Shown: positions 1 to 6,515, counted from the stretch's first letter. The stretch: DNA of 8,655 nt from CALFCX01 sp964603025 (GCA_964603025.1 CAZRTO010000052.1:1-8655); one strand, 5' to 3'. Notes: a model not told the origin generated them from the sequence alone. Made by a program: numbers and translations.

Positions 1-39
1 GTTCGCATACAAAGATTATCGCATAAATGGCCGAATGTG

Positions 40-48
40 TGCTATAAT
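40..48 (+). promoter_or_regulatory. Extended -10 promoter for the RRM protein gene
   Basis: TGC followed by a perfect TATAAT (43-48) forms an extended -10 element. No convincing -35 hexamer lies 16-18 bp upstream, as is common for extended -10 promoters. Transcription would start near 55, giving a leader of about 119 nt before the ATG at 174. The same TGCTATAAT string recurs in front of rseC at 1301-1309, which supports its being a real promoter in this genome. Confidence 0.6.
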
Positions 49-54
49 ACAAAT

Positions 55-173
55 GTCGAGTTTAATGATTACCGTGTAAAAAGCGTCTGCATCTTTTTCT
101 TGAGCGAATCCTTAAAAAGTTCCTCAGCAGTCATTAACCAGCAGAAAAAATAAATCCAAGGAGAATCTCTTAC
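55..173 (+). promoter_or_regulatory. Long 5' leader of the RRM protein gene
   Basis: About 119 nt of probably transcribed, AT-rich untranslated sequence lies between the predicted start site and the RRM start codon. It has a weak A-rich/T-rich hairpin (about 78-83 with 93-98) and a TCCTT at 109-113 that could pair with the AAGGA of the Shine-Dalgarno site at 158-162. Long leaders are typical of cold-shock genes and small RRM protein genes are often cold-induced, so post-transcriptional control is plausible. The structural evidence is weak and no known riboswitch class is recognisable. Confidence 0.3.
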
Positions 174-467
174 ATGAAGAGCATATTCGTAGGCAACCTT
201 CCCTGGTCAGCCACAGATGCCGAGCTTTCAGCAAAATTTTCTGAGCACGGCAATGTGATATCCGCCAGGATAGTCACCGATAAATTCACGGGCAAGTCCC
301 GCGGATTCGGATTTGTTGATATGGAAGACGCCGACGCCCAAAAAGCTATAACCGCGATGAGCGGCCAAAAGTGGGGCGACCGCGAAATGACCGTCAACGA
401 AGCCAAGCCGAAGTCCGACAGCCGCGACAGGAACAGCGGCGGCCGGCGTTCTTTCGAGCGCTATTAA
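174..467 (+). CDS. Small single-RRM RNA-binding protein (cold-inducible Rbp type)
   Basis: A 97-residue cytoplasmic protein that is nearly all one RNA recognition motif. RNP2 is IFVGNL at residues 4-9 and RNP1 is KSRGFGFV at 41-48, with the aromatic residues that stack on RNA bases present in both. After the fold ends near residue 77 there is a short basic, Arg/Ser/Gly-rich tail, as in the cyanobacterial Rbp and other bacterial single-RRM proteins. Such proteins bind single-stranded RNA and are often induced by cold, but the target here is unknown. The start is supported by AAGGAG at 158-163. The gene is monocistronic: it has its own extended -10 promoter and long leader and ends at a strong terminator. 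The family call is secure; the physiological role is inferred. Confidence 0.93.
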   Translation: MKSIFVGNLPWSATDAELSAKFSEHGNVISARIVTDKFTGKSRGFGFVDMEDADAQKAITAMSGQKWGDREMTVNEAKPKSDSRDRNSGGRRSFERY

Positions 468-492
468 TTAGCCGCTTGAGATAAGAACTTTT

Positions 493-528
493 ACCCCGCA
501 CTCTTTAACCGGAGTGCGGGGTTTTTTT
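493..528 (+). terminator. Rho-independent terminator after the RRM gene
   Basis: A perfect 10-bp stem, CCCCGCACTC (494-503) with GAGTGCGGGG (512-521), is extended by A493-T522, closes an 8-nt loop and is followed by seven T residues (522-528). It lies 26 nt after the RRM stop. The stop codon of the convergent ORF6N gene (527-529) overlaps the T tract. In the minus direction the hairpin is not followed by a good T run, so it mainly serves the plus strand. Confidence 0.93.
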
Positions 529-1102
529 ATTCAGCTCCCGTGTCAAACCCGAATTTTTTCTTAGGCTGTTCTTCGTAACGCAGTATTCTGCCGACTATCG
601 CGAACAGTTCGTTGATGTCCTGGTCGTGATGGCCTATTTTGTGTTCAAGCTGGGCAAGTTTTTGGACAAGGTCTTTGTTGAAGCTGATAAGCTGCCTTAC
701 GCGGACAAAGGCGCGCATAATTGCGATATTGACCTGAATTGCCCGTTTGCTGTTCAGAACGGAAGACAGCATCGATATTCCTTGCTCAGTGAATACAAAG
801 GCCCTATATTTGCTATGCTTGCCTTTTTTTGGAGCAGTATTCTTGATAGTAGCGTTTTCTAAGGTCGCAAATTGCGACCTTAGAGAGTGTTCTTCATCCC
901 ATGACAGAATGAACATAAAGTCTTCCGGAAAACGATCGCAATTTCTATTGACCTGTTCTTTCAATCTCTTTGTCTCCACTCCATATAAATGGGCAAGATC
1001 CCTATCAAGCATCACTTTTTTGCCTCTTATGAGATAGATCTTCGTTTCTATATCTTCTGGAGATAATACGCTCAAACTGTCGGATTTTTCAACACCCCGC
1101 AT
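527..1102 (-). CDS. ORF6N-domain DNA-binding protein (phage antirepressor-like)
   Basis: A 191-residue protein with the N-terminal ORF6N domain, a phage-derived DNA-binding module often found near KilA-N and antirepressor proteins. Family hallmarks are the KIYLIRGKKVMLDRDLAHLYGV segment (about residues 21-42), the VNRNCDRFPEDFMF region (51-64), LRSQFATL (74-81), FTEQGISMLSSVLNS (104-118) and RAIQVNIAIMRAFV (120-133). Residues 140-175 look like a coiled coil that may mediate dimerisation. The start is set by an excellent AAAGGAGGT site at 1111-1119, 8 nt before the ATG. The gene stands alone, convergent with the RRM gene and divergent from rseC, with no other phage gene in view. A long palindrome (858-884) lies in its coding sequence. 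The region after LRSQFATL is Lys-rich and family-variable. The family assignment is firm; its regulatory target is unknown. Confidence 0.93.
   Translation of the reverse strand: MRGVEKSDSLSVLSPEDIETKIYLIRGKKVMLDRDLAHLYGVETKRLKEQVNRNCDRFPEDFMFILSWDEEHSLRSQFATLENATIKNTAPKKGKHSKYRAFVFTEQGISMLSSVLNSKRAIQVNIAIMRAFVRVRQLISFNKDLVQKLAQLEHKIGHHDQDINELFAIVGRILRYEEQPKKKFGFDTGAE
858..884. repeat. 27-nt near-perfect palindrome within the ORF6N gene
   Basis: The arm TCTAAGGTCGCAA (858-870) is the exact reverse complement of 872-884, with a single central base at 871. On the coding strand it covers the codons for SLRSQFATL. A 13-bp perfect inverted repeat with a 1-nt centre is very unlikely by chance. Its size and symmetry suit a dimeric DNA-binding protein, or it could form a tight mRNA hairpin. 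Function unknown. Confidence 0.75.
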
Positions 1103-1128
1103 GATTCAGGACCTCCTTTCTTAATAGC

Positions 1129-1252
1129 AAAGGGCCCTTAAAGGCCCTCAAAGAGTTAAAGGGCGGAGGGCTCGAAGAGCTTCGCAATGATTATCCTTCT
1201 AATCCTTAGCCTTTTATGCCCTTACGGGCCGTTATGGGCCTTTACAGGCCTT
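1129..1252. repeat. Hairpin-forming interspersed repeat, copy 1
   Basis: This is an imperfect long inverted repeat rich in GGCC and AAAGGG words. TAAAGGCCC (1139-1147) pairs with GGGCCTTTA (1236-1244), and the apex holds CGAAG/CTTCG (1173-1184). It matches copy 2 (7513-7639) at two blocks: 1158-1172 versus 7547-7561 (14 of 15 identical) and 1232-1252 versus 7612-7632 (19 of 21), and 1201-1252 aligns with 7581-7632 without gaps. It fills most of the divergent space between the ORF6N gene and rseC and ends about 50 bp before the rseC promoter -10. It resembles a REP/BIME or MITE-like element; no transposase or target-site duplication is evident. Confidence 0.7.
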
Positions 1253-1300
1253 GTCTGCTATTCCCCAGCAATTTTCTCGCCATTGTTTCAAACAAGTATC

Positions 1301-1309
1301 TGCTATAAT
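1301..1309 (+). promoter_or_regulatory. Extended -10 promoter of the rseC-rnf-apbE operon
   Basis: TGC plus a perfect TATAAT (1304-1309) lies just 9 nt before the rseC ATG at 1319. A weak ATTGTT-like -35 sits near 1282-1287. Transcription would begin at about 1315-1319, so the operon mRNA would be leaderless or nearly so at rseC, and no Shine-Dalgarno site could be included. Confidence 0.6.
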
Positions 1310-1318
1310 CACTCTGGA

Positions 1319-1720
1319 ATGGAAGAGATAGCGACAGTTAAAAACATCAGTGGCCGCTCAATGACCGTTGAGATGGACCGCAAGAGCGCGTGCGCGTCAT
1401 GCAAAATGTGCGCGATGTCTGGGGAAGGCGGAAAGATGGTCCTTGAGCTTGAGAACTTGATAAACGCCGTACCCGGGGACAAAGTCGCTTTAGAGCTCCC
1501 GGAAAATTCCGTGCTTATGGCCTCATTGCTGGCATACGCGGTCCCTTTCGTCTTTTTTGCCGCCGGCATAGCCGGAGGGTATTATTTTTTCTCGGGTGAC
1601 CAGGCGGCAGCAGCGCTTTGCGGTATAATGTTTATGGCCGCCGGATTTTTTCTGGTGAAGATCGCGGATAAAAAGCTCGGCGCAGGTTCGTCAATGAACA
1701 TCAAAGCGAGGAAATTTTAA
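1319..1720 (+). CDS. rseC: RseC/MucC-family membrane protein associated with Rnf
   Basis: A 133-residue protein matching the RseC family. It has a short N-terminal cytoplasmic domain with a CxxCxxC cysteine cluster (C25, C28, C31), a small beta-type segment ending in the VPGDKVALELPENS stretch (about 51-64), two transmembrane helices (about 66-90 and 95-114), and a basic tail. Known members accompany Rsx/Rnf complexes, where they help reduce SoxR, or sit with sigma-E regulators; the exact role here is inferred from position. The start is taken at the ATG at 1319 because the family begins with MEE-type residues there. Longer in-frame reading back to 1187 runs through the hairpin repeat and the promoter and encodes a spurious hydrophobic leader. 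No ribosome binding site is visible, consistent with a near-leaderless mRNA. rnfC begins three bases after its stop in the same frame. Confidence 0.85.
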   Translation: MEEIATVKNISGRSMTVEMDRKSACASCKMCAMSGEGGKMVLELENLINAVPGDKVALELPENSVLMASLLAYAVPFVFFAAGIAGGYYFFSGDQAAAALCGIMFMAAGFFLVKIADKKLGAGSSMNIKARKF

Positions 1721-1723
1721 ACT

Positions 1724-3043
1724 TTGTTCGGACTAAAGACTTTTAAAGGCGGGGTCCATCCGCGCGGCATGAAATCCATCTCAGAGAACGCCGCGATAAA
1801 AGAAATGCCCCTTTCCGTGGAATATGTAGTCCCGCTAAGCCAGCATACAGGGGCTCCGGCGGAACCTATTGTAAAAAAGGGCGACAAGGTCCTCAAGGGG
1901 CAAAAGATCGGCGAGGCCAAGGGGTTCATCAGCGCCTGCGTGCACGCTCCAACTTCCGGAGAGGTGACAAATGTCGCGCCATATATGCATCCGCTGGGCA
2001 GAAAAGTCATGTCCGTGTTCATCAAGCCGGACGGCCGCGATGAATGGGTCCCGCTTCCCAAAAAGAAAGATCTACAAGAGCTGACCCCTCAAGAGGTAAT
2101 ATCTAAAATAAAAGACGCGGGCATAGTTGGTCTGGGAGGCGCTGCGTTCCCGTCACATGTCAAGCTTTCCCCTCCCAAGGATAAAAAGATAGACACGCTG
2201 ATAATCAATGCCGTGGAATGCGAGCCATATCTGACGGCCGACTACCGGGTGATGCTCGAAGAAACAGAAAAAGTCATTCTCGGCACAAAGCTATTCTTAA
2301 AGGCTCTGGGCATAGACAGGGCCGTAATTGCCGTAGAAAGCAACAAGCCAAAGGCCATAGAACGGTTAAAGTCCGCTCTGTCGGAGGAAAAAGGGATAGA
2401 ACTCCTTGTCATGGAGACCAAATATCCGCAGGGCTCGGAAAAGCAGCTTATTGCCGCCCTCACAAAAAGAGAAGTGCCCCAGGGCAAACTTCCTCTGGAT
2501 GTGGGAGTTGTCGTGCAGAACGTCGGCACCGCCTGCGCCGCGGCCGATGCGGTCATGGAAGGCCGGCCGCTTATAGACAGGGTGGTAACGGTCACAGGAG
2601 GCAACGTGAAAGAACCCTCCAATCTCAGAGTGCGCATCGGCACCAGATTTGCCGATGTCATCGCATTTTGCGGCGGGATGATAGAGCCTCCCAAAAAGGT
2701 AATAATGGGCGGCCCCATGATGGGGATCGCGGTCCCGGGCACAGAAGTCCCTGTAGTAAAAGGCACATCCGGGATCCTTCTCCTTAAGAACAGCGAAATA
2801 TCCTTTGAAGAATCCGGACCGTGTATCAGGTGCGGCAGATGTGTAGAAGCGTGCCCCATGGGCCTGGCACCAGGGAGATTCGCGGAAGAGGCCGAGTTCA
2901 AGGACTTTGACGCGGCGCTGAAAGACAGCATCATGAACTGCATGGAATGCGGATCGTGCAGCTTTGTATGTCCGGCGAGAAGGCCGATGGTGCACTGGAT
3001 AAAGCTCGCGAAATCTCAGATCGGGAAGATGAAGAAAGGATGA
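1724..3043 (+). CDS. rnfC: Rnf electron transport complex subunit C
   Basis: A 439-residue peripheral subunit of the ferredoxin:NAD+ oxidoreductase, thought to carry the NAD(H) and FMN site and to pass electrons through two [4Fe-4S] clusters. Visible features are the N-terminal FKGGVHP motif (7-13), a biotinyl/lipoyl-like segment (about 35-100), the nucleotide/flavin motif GLGGAAFPSHVKL (136-148), NAVECEPYLTADYRVM (162-177), and the ferredoxin-like motifs C367-x2-C370-x2-C373-x3-C377-P and C406-x2-C409-x2-C412-x3-C416-P. It ends with a short Lys-rich tail. The start must be TTG at 1724: the rseC stop codon is in the same frame two codons earlier, and the next ATG (1769) would remove the conserved GGVHP motif. 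A weak GAGG lies at 1708-1711. Translation is probably coupled to rseC. Confidence 0.95.
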   Translation: MFGLKTFKGGVHPRGMKSISENAAIKEMPLSVEYVVPLSQHTGAPAEPIVKKGDKVLKGQKIGEAKGFISACVHAPTSGEVTNVAPYMHPLGRKVMSVFIKPDGRDEWVPLPKKKDLQELTPQEVISKIKDAGIVGLGGAAFPSHVKLSPPKDKKIDTLIINAVECEPYLTADYRVMLEETEKVILGTKLFLKALGIDRAVIAVESNKPKAIERLKSALSEEKGIELLVMETKYPQGSEKQLIAALTKREVPQGKLPLDVGVVVQNVGTACAAADAVMEGRPLIDRVVTVTGGNVKEPSNLRVRIGTRFADVIAFCGGMIEPPKKVIMGGPMMGIAVPGTEVPVVKGTSGILLLKNSEISFEESGPCIRCGRCVEACPMGLAPGRFAEEAEFKDFDAALKDSIMNCMECGSCSFVCPARRPMVHWIKLAKSQIGKMKKG

Positions 3044-3066
3044 AGAATGACGGATGAAGGATGACG
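3039..3066 (+). repeat. Tandem 14-bp repeat at the rnfC/rnfD junction
   Basis: Two head-to-tail copies of GATGAAGRATGACG (3039-3052 and 3053-3066) differ at one base. The first contains the rnfC stop codon, and the second contains the AAGGA (3057-3061) placed properly before a GTG at 3066. A third copy (6538-6551) sits just before apbE, where the identity extends to 16 bases (3052-3067 with 6537-6552). The repeat thus supplies a ribosome binding site at both junctions. Confidence 0.7.
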
Positions 3067-4016
3067 TGAAGACAAGCGACAATAAACTGCTGGCGATGAA
3101 CATATCGCCCCACGTGTTTGACAGGCAGACCACAAAGTCGATAATGCGCGATGTTTTTATCGCGCTTGTGCCGGCGATGCTCGCGTCTTTTTATTTTTTC
3201 GGGATGAGGGCGTTGCTTGTGCTGCTGGCAAGCCTTGCGGGCTGCATTATTTCGGAGATCATCTTTAAAAAACTGGTCAAAAAAGACGGGCCTCTGCTGG
3301 ACGGCAGCGCCACGGTGACCGCTGTGCTTTTCGCGTTCTGCGTTCCCGCGACGCTCCCTTTATATATGGTAGTGTTCGGGGCCGCTGCCGGCATAATTGT
3401 CGGCAAGATGGTGTTCGGCGGTCTCGGCTATAACATATTCAATCCGGCGCTTGTAGGGCGCGCGATCGTCATGGCTTCGTGGACAAATAACATGACCACC
3501 TGGCCCGCTCAAGGCGCGGCGTTCCTGGGAGTGTATGACGCGGTGACGCGCGCTACTCCTCTGGCAGGTTTAAAATCCGCGGAATATGCCGCCAGCTACA
3601 TTGATCTCTTCATAGGCAATGTCGGAGGGTCTTTGGGCGAGACAAGCGCTCTGCTTATACTTTTAGGGGGGCTTTTTCTTATTTTCAGGAATGTCATAAA
3701 ACCCGTCATACCGGCAAGCTTCATCGGCACAGTCTTCGTGTTCAGTTATCTTTTGGGTATCGATCCCGTCTACTCAATTCTTGCGGGAGGGGTCTTTCTC
3801 GGGGCGTTCTTTATGGCTACGGATTATGTCACATCTCCGATCTCTTACCATGGAAGGCTGATATTCGGCATCGGCTGCGGACTTTTGACGGTCATGATAA
3901 GGAAATTCGGCGGATATCCGGAGGGTGTTTGCTACGCCATACTTTTCATGAACGGCCTGGTGCCTTTGATAGACAGGTATACGAAACCCCGGGTGTTCGG
4001 AGGACAGGTGCGATGA
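3066..4016 (+). CDS. rnfD: Rnf electron transport complex subunit D
   Basis: An integral membrane subunit of about 316 residues with roughly eight to ten hydrophobic helices, homologous to NqrB. It carries covalent FMN and takes part in ion translocation. Family features (numbered from the GTG start) are NISPHVFDRQTTKSIMRDV near the N terminus, DGSATVTAVLFAF (about 79-91), GGLGYNIFNPALVGRA (118-133), and the flavinylation motif DAVTRAT with D158 and acceptor T164, which fits the ApbE consensus Dxx(S/T)xAT. The commonly seen Gly before AT is Arg here. The start is uncertain. GTG at 3066 has AAGGA 4 nt upstream and sits almost as the apbE start does relative to the same 14-bp repeat. ATG at 3054 would add four residues, and ATG at 3096 has no ribosome binding site. 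Its stop overlaps the rnfG start as ATGA. Confidence 0.95.
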   Translation: MKTSDNKLLAMNISPHVFDRQTTKSIMRDVFIALVPAMLASFYFFGMRALLVLLASLAGCIISEIIFKKLVKKDGPLLDGSATVTAVLFAFCVPATLPLYMVVFGAAAGIIVGKMVFGGLGYNIFNPALVGRAIVMASWTNNMTTWPAQGAAFLGVYDAVTRATPLAGLKSAEYAASYIDLFIGNVGGSLGETSALLILLGGLFLIFRNVIKPVIPASFIGTVFVFSYLLGIDPVYSILAGGVFLGAFFMATDYVTSPISYHGRLIFGIGCGLLTVMIRKFGGYPEGVCYAILFMNGLVPLIDRYTKPRVFGGQVR

Positions 4017-4522
4017 AAAAACTGGCGGATTACGCTCTCAGGCTTTCGATCGTATGTGTCGCGGCCTCCGGGCTGCTTGCTCTTGTCTATCAGAACACAT
4101 CAGGGAGGATAGAAGAGAACATACGCAGAGAAAAACTTGAAAAGGCGGGGAGCGTGCTGTTGGGGCGGGCGGATGAGATAAGGATAGCGGAATACGAGGG
4201 GATAGGTTTTTTCAGGGGGTTTTCCGGCGGAAAACCGGCCGGCACGGTTATCGAGACTTCAGCCGCCGGCTACGGAGGAGAGGTTCGGGTGCTTTCCGGG
4301 ATCGGGACGGACGGGAAGATATTGGACATAACGATCTTGTCGCACAAAGAGACCCCGGGCCTCGGAAGCAAAGCCGCGGAGCCGGCATTCAAGGAGCAGT
4401 TCAGGACAAAGAGCCCGCGGGAAGTGGATACGATAACATCCGCGACCATTTCGTCAAAAGCCGTGATCAGCGCGGTTGAAAAAGCCCTGGCCCTGTATGA
4501 AAAGGTGAAAGATGCAAGATAA
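4013..4522 (+). CDS. rnfG: Rnf electron transport complex subunit G (FMN-binding)
   Basis: A 169-residue subunit with one N-terminal membrane anchor (about residues 7-25) and an extracytoplasmic FMN-binding domain, homologous to NqrC. Its covalent FMN is one station in the electron path across the membrane. Visible motifs are GYGG (87-90), HKETPGLGSK (111-120) and the flavinylation site D139-T-I-T142-S-A-T145, where T145 should receive FMN from ApbE; a Ser replaces the usual Gly. The ATG at 4013 overlaps the rnfD stop (ATGA) and is preceded by GGAGG at 3999-4003. Reading further upstream in this frame only overlaps rnfD. The gene overlaps rnfE by 11 nt at its end. Confidence 0.95.
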   Translation: MKKLADYALRLSIVCVAASGLLALVYQNTSGRIEENIRREKLEKAGSVLLGRADEIRIAEYEGIGFFRGFSGGKPAGTVIETSAAGYGGEVRVLSGIGTDGKILDITILSHKETPGLGSKAAEPAFKEQFRTKSPREVDTITSATISSKAVISAVEKALALYEKVKDAR

Positions 4523-5123
4523 GCTTTTATACCTGTGGAACACTTTTTATAATGGGATCCTGAGGGAAAACCCGATACTCAGGCTGATGATAGGGCTGTG
4601 TCCGACGCTTGCCGTTTCAACGTCGCTTTCAAATTCCATCGGCATGGGGCTCGCGGCGACCTTTGTACTGGTCTGTTCAAATCTGACCGTCAGCGTGATC
4701 AGGCCTTTTGTGCCTTCGGGAATGAGGATCCCGGTTTTCATTGTCGTCATTTCAACGTTCGTGACGATAGTCGATTATGTGATGCTTGCGTATCTGCCGC
4801 AGCTGCATGCTTCGCTGGGCGTTTTTGTTCCTCTCATCGTGGTCAACTGCATAATACTCGGACGGGCGGAAGCCTTTGCCTACAAGAACGATGCTTTGCC
4901 GGCGGTTTTGGACGGGCTGGGCATGGGCGCCGGCTTTATTCTGGCTATATCGGTCATGGGCTCTATCAGGGAAATACTTGGCAACGGAACGCTGCTCGGT
5001 GTGAATATACTCGGGCAGGGTTATGATCCTATTACTTTGATGATACTGCCTCCGGGAGCGTTCCTTGTGATAGGGTTTTTGATGGGAGCTCTCAATATGA
5101 TGACCAAGAAAGGTGCTAAGTAA
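4512..5123 (+). CDS. rnfE: Rnf electron transport complex subunit E
   Basis: A 203-residue integral membrane protein with about six transmembrane helices, paralogous to RnfA and homologous to NqrD. RnfA and RnfE form a pseudosymmetric pair that holds an Fe-S cluster within the membrane through conserved cysteines. Here these are C30 in GLCPTLAVS and C113 in VVNCIILGRAEAFA. Other family features are the N-terminal FYNGILRENPILRLMIGLCP segment and SVMGSIREILGNGTL (about 147-161). The ATG lies inside the last codons of rnfG and has AGGTG just upstream (4503-4507), so translational coupling is likely. The length is normal for the family. Confidence 0.95.
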   Translation: MQDKLLYLWNTFYNGILRENPILRLMIGLCPTLAVSTSLSNSIGMGLAATFVLVCSNLTVSVIRPFVPSGMRIPVFIVVISTFVTIVDYVMLAYLPQLHASLGVFVPLIVVNCIILGRAEAFAYKNDALPAVLDGLGMGAGFILAISVMGSIREILGNGTLLGVNILGQGYDPITLMILPPGAFLVIGFLMGALNMMTKKGAK

Positions 5124-5125
5124 AA

Positions 5126-5710
5126 ATGGGACCAGAACTGCTGGTAATTCTTTTTTCGGCGATGATAGCGAACAATATCATCCTTATCAGGTTCCTCGGT
5201 CTTTGTCCGTTCTTCGGGGTGTCGAACAAGGTCGAGACCTCGATAAGCATGGGGCTTGCCGTATTGTTCGTAATGGCCCTTGCGACCACCGTCAGCTGGG
5301 TGATCTATTACTATGTGCTTTTACCGCTGGATCTGATCTTCCTGCGGACGGTGTTCTTCATACTGGTGATAGCCTCGCTGGTACAGCTGGTCGAAATATT
5401 CATGAAAAAATCCTTTCCGGTCCTCTACAGGGCCCTCGGCGTGTACCTGCCGCTCATCACGACCAACTGCGCCATACTCGGGACCGCGTTCCTCACGGTG
5501 GACTACAAATACAACCTTATAGAATCGGTCGTGTTCGCTGTCGGGGTGTCTTTGGGGTTCACGCTAGCGATTGTGATGTTCGCTAGCATGAGGGAAAGGC
5601 TGGAGACAGCCCCGATCCCTGAAGCGCTCAAAGGATATCCCATAATATTCATTTTGGCCAGCCTCATGTCGCTCTCTTTCATGGGGTTCGCCGGAATGTT
5701 CGGCTCCTAG
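5126..5710 (+). CDS. rnfA: Rnf electron transport complex subunit A
   Basis: A 194-residue integral membrane protein with about six helices, homologous to NqrE and partner of RnfE. The paired cysteines for the intramembrane Fe-S cluster are C27 in RFLGLCPFFGVS and C115 in LPLITTNCAILG. The C-terminal part has SMRERLETAPIPEALKGYPI (about 152-171) followed by a last helix with the SLSFMGFAGM segment typical of RnfA. It starts two bases after the rnfE stop, with AAGG at about 5110-5113 upstream, and is the usual size. Confidence 0.96.
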   Translation: MGPELLVILFSAMIANNIILIRFLGLCPFFGVSNKVETSISMGLAVLFVMALATTVSWVIYYYVLLPLDLIFLRTVFFILVIASLVQLVEIFMKKSFPVLYRALGVYLPLITTNCAILGTAFLTVDYKYNLIESVVFAVGVSLGFTLAIVMFASMRERLETAPIPEALKGYPIIFILASLMSLSFMGFAGMFGS

Positions 5711-5729
5711 AGAAAGGAACATAAGCCAG

Positions 5730-6515
5730 ATGCTCCTGTATTCGGTAGCCAGCCTCGGGATCGCAGGGCTCATTTTGGGACTGCTGCTTGCTGCGGCGGA
5801 AAGACTTTTCGCTGTCAAAGAGGACCCGAGGGTCGAGGCCATCCTGGCAGTGCTGCCTTCGGTCAACTGCGGGGCTTGCGGTTTTCCCGGATGTTCAGGT
5901 TATGCTTCTGCCGTAGCCCAGGGAAATGCCGAGCCCAACCGGTGCACCGTGGGCGGGGAAAAAGTGACGGCAGCGGTAGCCTCGATCATGGGAGTGGAAG
6001 CCAAAGAAGCGGAAAAGCGCATAGCAGCCCTCTTGTGCCGCGGCGGCAAGTGCAATAGTCCGGAGCGTTTTGAATATCACGGCATTACTTCATGTTCCGC
6101 TCTTAATATCACTTCCGGCGGGAACAAAGCCTGCGCGTTCGGCTGCCTTGGAATGGGGGACTGCGTCAAAATGTGCCCCTTTGGCGCTTTATATATGAAC
6201 GAGGACAAACTTCCCGTGGTGATCGAAGATAAATGCAAGGCCTGCGGCAAATGCGTGCAGACATGTCCGCGGGGATTGTTCGAACTGATCCCGGCCTCCA
6301 AAAAAGTCATAGTCGCGTGCAAGTCGCACGATACCCTGCAGGAAACGCGCAAGGCCTGCAAGGTAGGCTGCATAGCCTGCCGGTTGTGCGAAAAGAAGTG
6401 CCCTGTGGGCGCCATAAAAGTAGTTGATAACCTGGCGGTGATAGATTATTCGATCTGTACCGGCTGCGGGATCTGTGTTGATGTCTGCCCGCAGAAGGCG
6501 ATCGTAAAAGTATGA
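5730..6515 (+). CDS. rnfB: Rnf electron transport complex subunit B, multi-cluster ferredoxin type
   Basis: A 261-residue subunit and the likely entry point for electrons from ferredoxin. Residues 3-22 form the N-terminal membrane anchor. The Fes domain follows with C47, C50, C55 and C72 in VNCGACGFPGC and NRC. Beyond it are four ferredoxin-like cysteine runs: C135/C139/C145/C149, C169/C172/C175/C179, C210/C214/C217/C220/C224 and C243/C246/C249/C253, each ending in CP followed by a small hydrophobic segment. This matches the longer RnfB of clostridia and Thermotoga rather than the shorter proteobacterial form (about 190 residues) with two C-terminal clusters. AAAGGA at 5713-5718 precedes the ATG. 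It is the last rnf structural gene; apbE follows after a palindrome and a short repeat. Confidence 0.96.
   Translation: MLLYSVASLGIAGLILGLLLAAAERLFAVKEDPRVEAILAVLPSVNCGACGFPGCSGYASAVAQGNAEPNRCTVGGEKVTAAVASIMGVEAKEAEKRIAALLCRGGKCNSPERFEYHGITSCSALNITSGGNKACAFGCLGMGDCVKMCPFGALYMNEDKLPVVIEDKCKACGKCVQTCPRGLFELIPASKKVIVACKSHDTLQETRKACKVGCIACRLCEKKCPVGAIKVVDNLAVIDYSICTGCGICVDVCPQKAIVKV

Noticed and set aside
53..79. Possible 8-codon upstream ORF in the RRM leader (ATG at 53, TAA at 77-79)
   Set aside because: Its ATG would lie at or before the predicted transcription start, it has no ribosome binding site, and such short frames occur often by chance.
626..1037. Plus-strand open frames (626-862, 747-1037) opposite the ORF6N gene
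   Set aside because: They are antisense to a gene with a clear family match and an excellent ribosome binding site; their translations show no recognisable domain.
1121..1128. TGCTATTAA on the minus strand as a promoter for the ORF6N gene
   Set aside because: Transcription from it would begin inside the strong Shine-Dalgarno site at 1111-1119 and there is no matching -35.
527..1252. ORF6N gene plus repeat as part of a prophage or insertion sequence
   Set aside because: No integrase, transposase, structural phage gene or clear target duplication is visible; ORF6N genes often occur singly in bacterial chromosomes.
2242..3133. Long minus-strand open frames opposite rnfC (2242-2943, 2366-3133)
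   Set aside because: These are shadow frames of a well-supported rnfC; composition and lack of domains argue against real genes.
1724..6515. Identification as the Na+-translocating NADH:quinone reductase (Nqr) instead of Rnf
   Set aside because: RnfB with its Fes domain and ferredoxin motifs, and RnfC with two C-terminal 4Fe-4S motifs, are present; no NqrF or NqrA is encoded.
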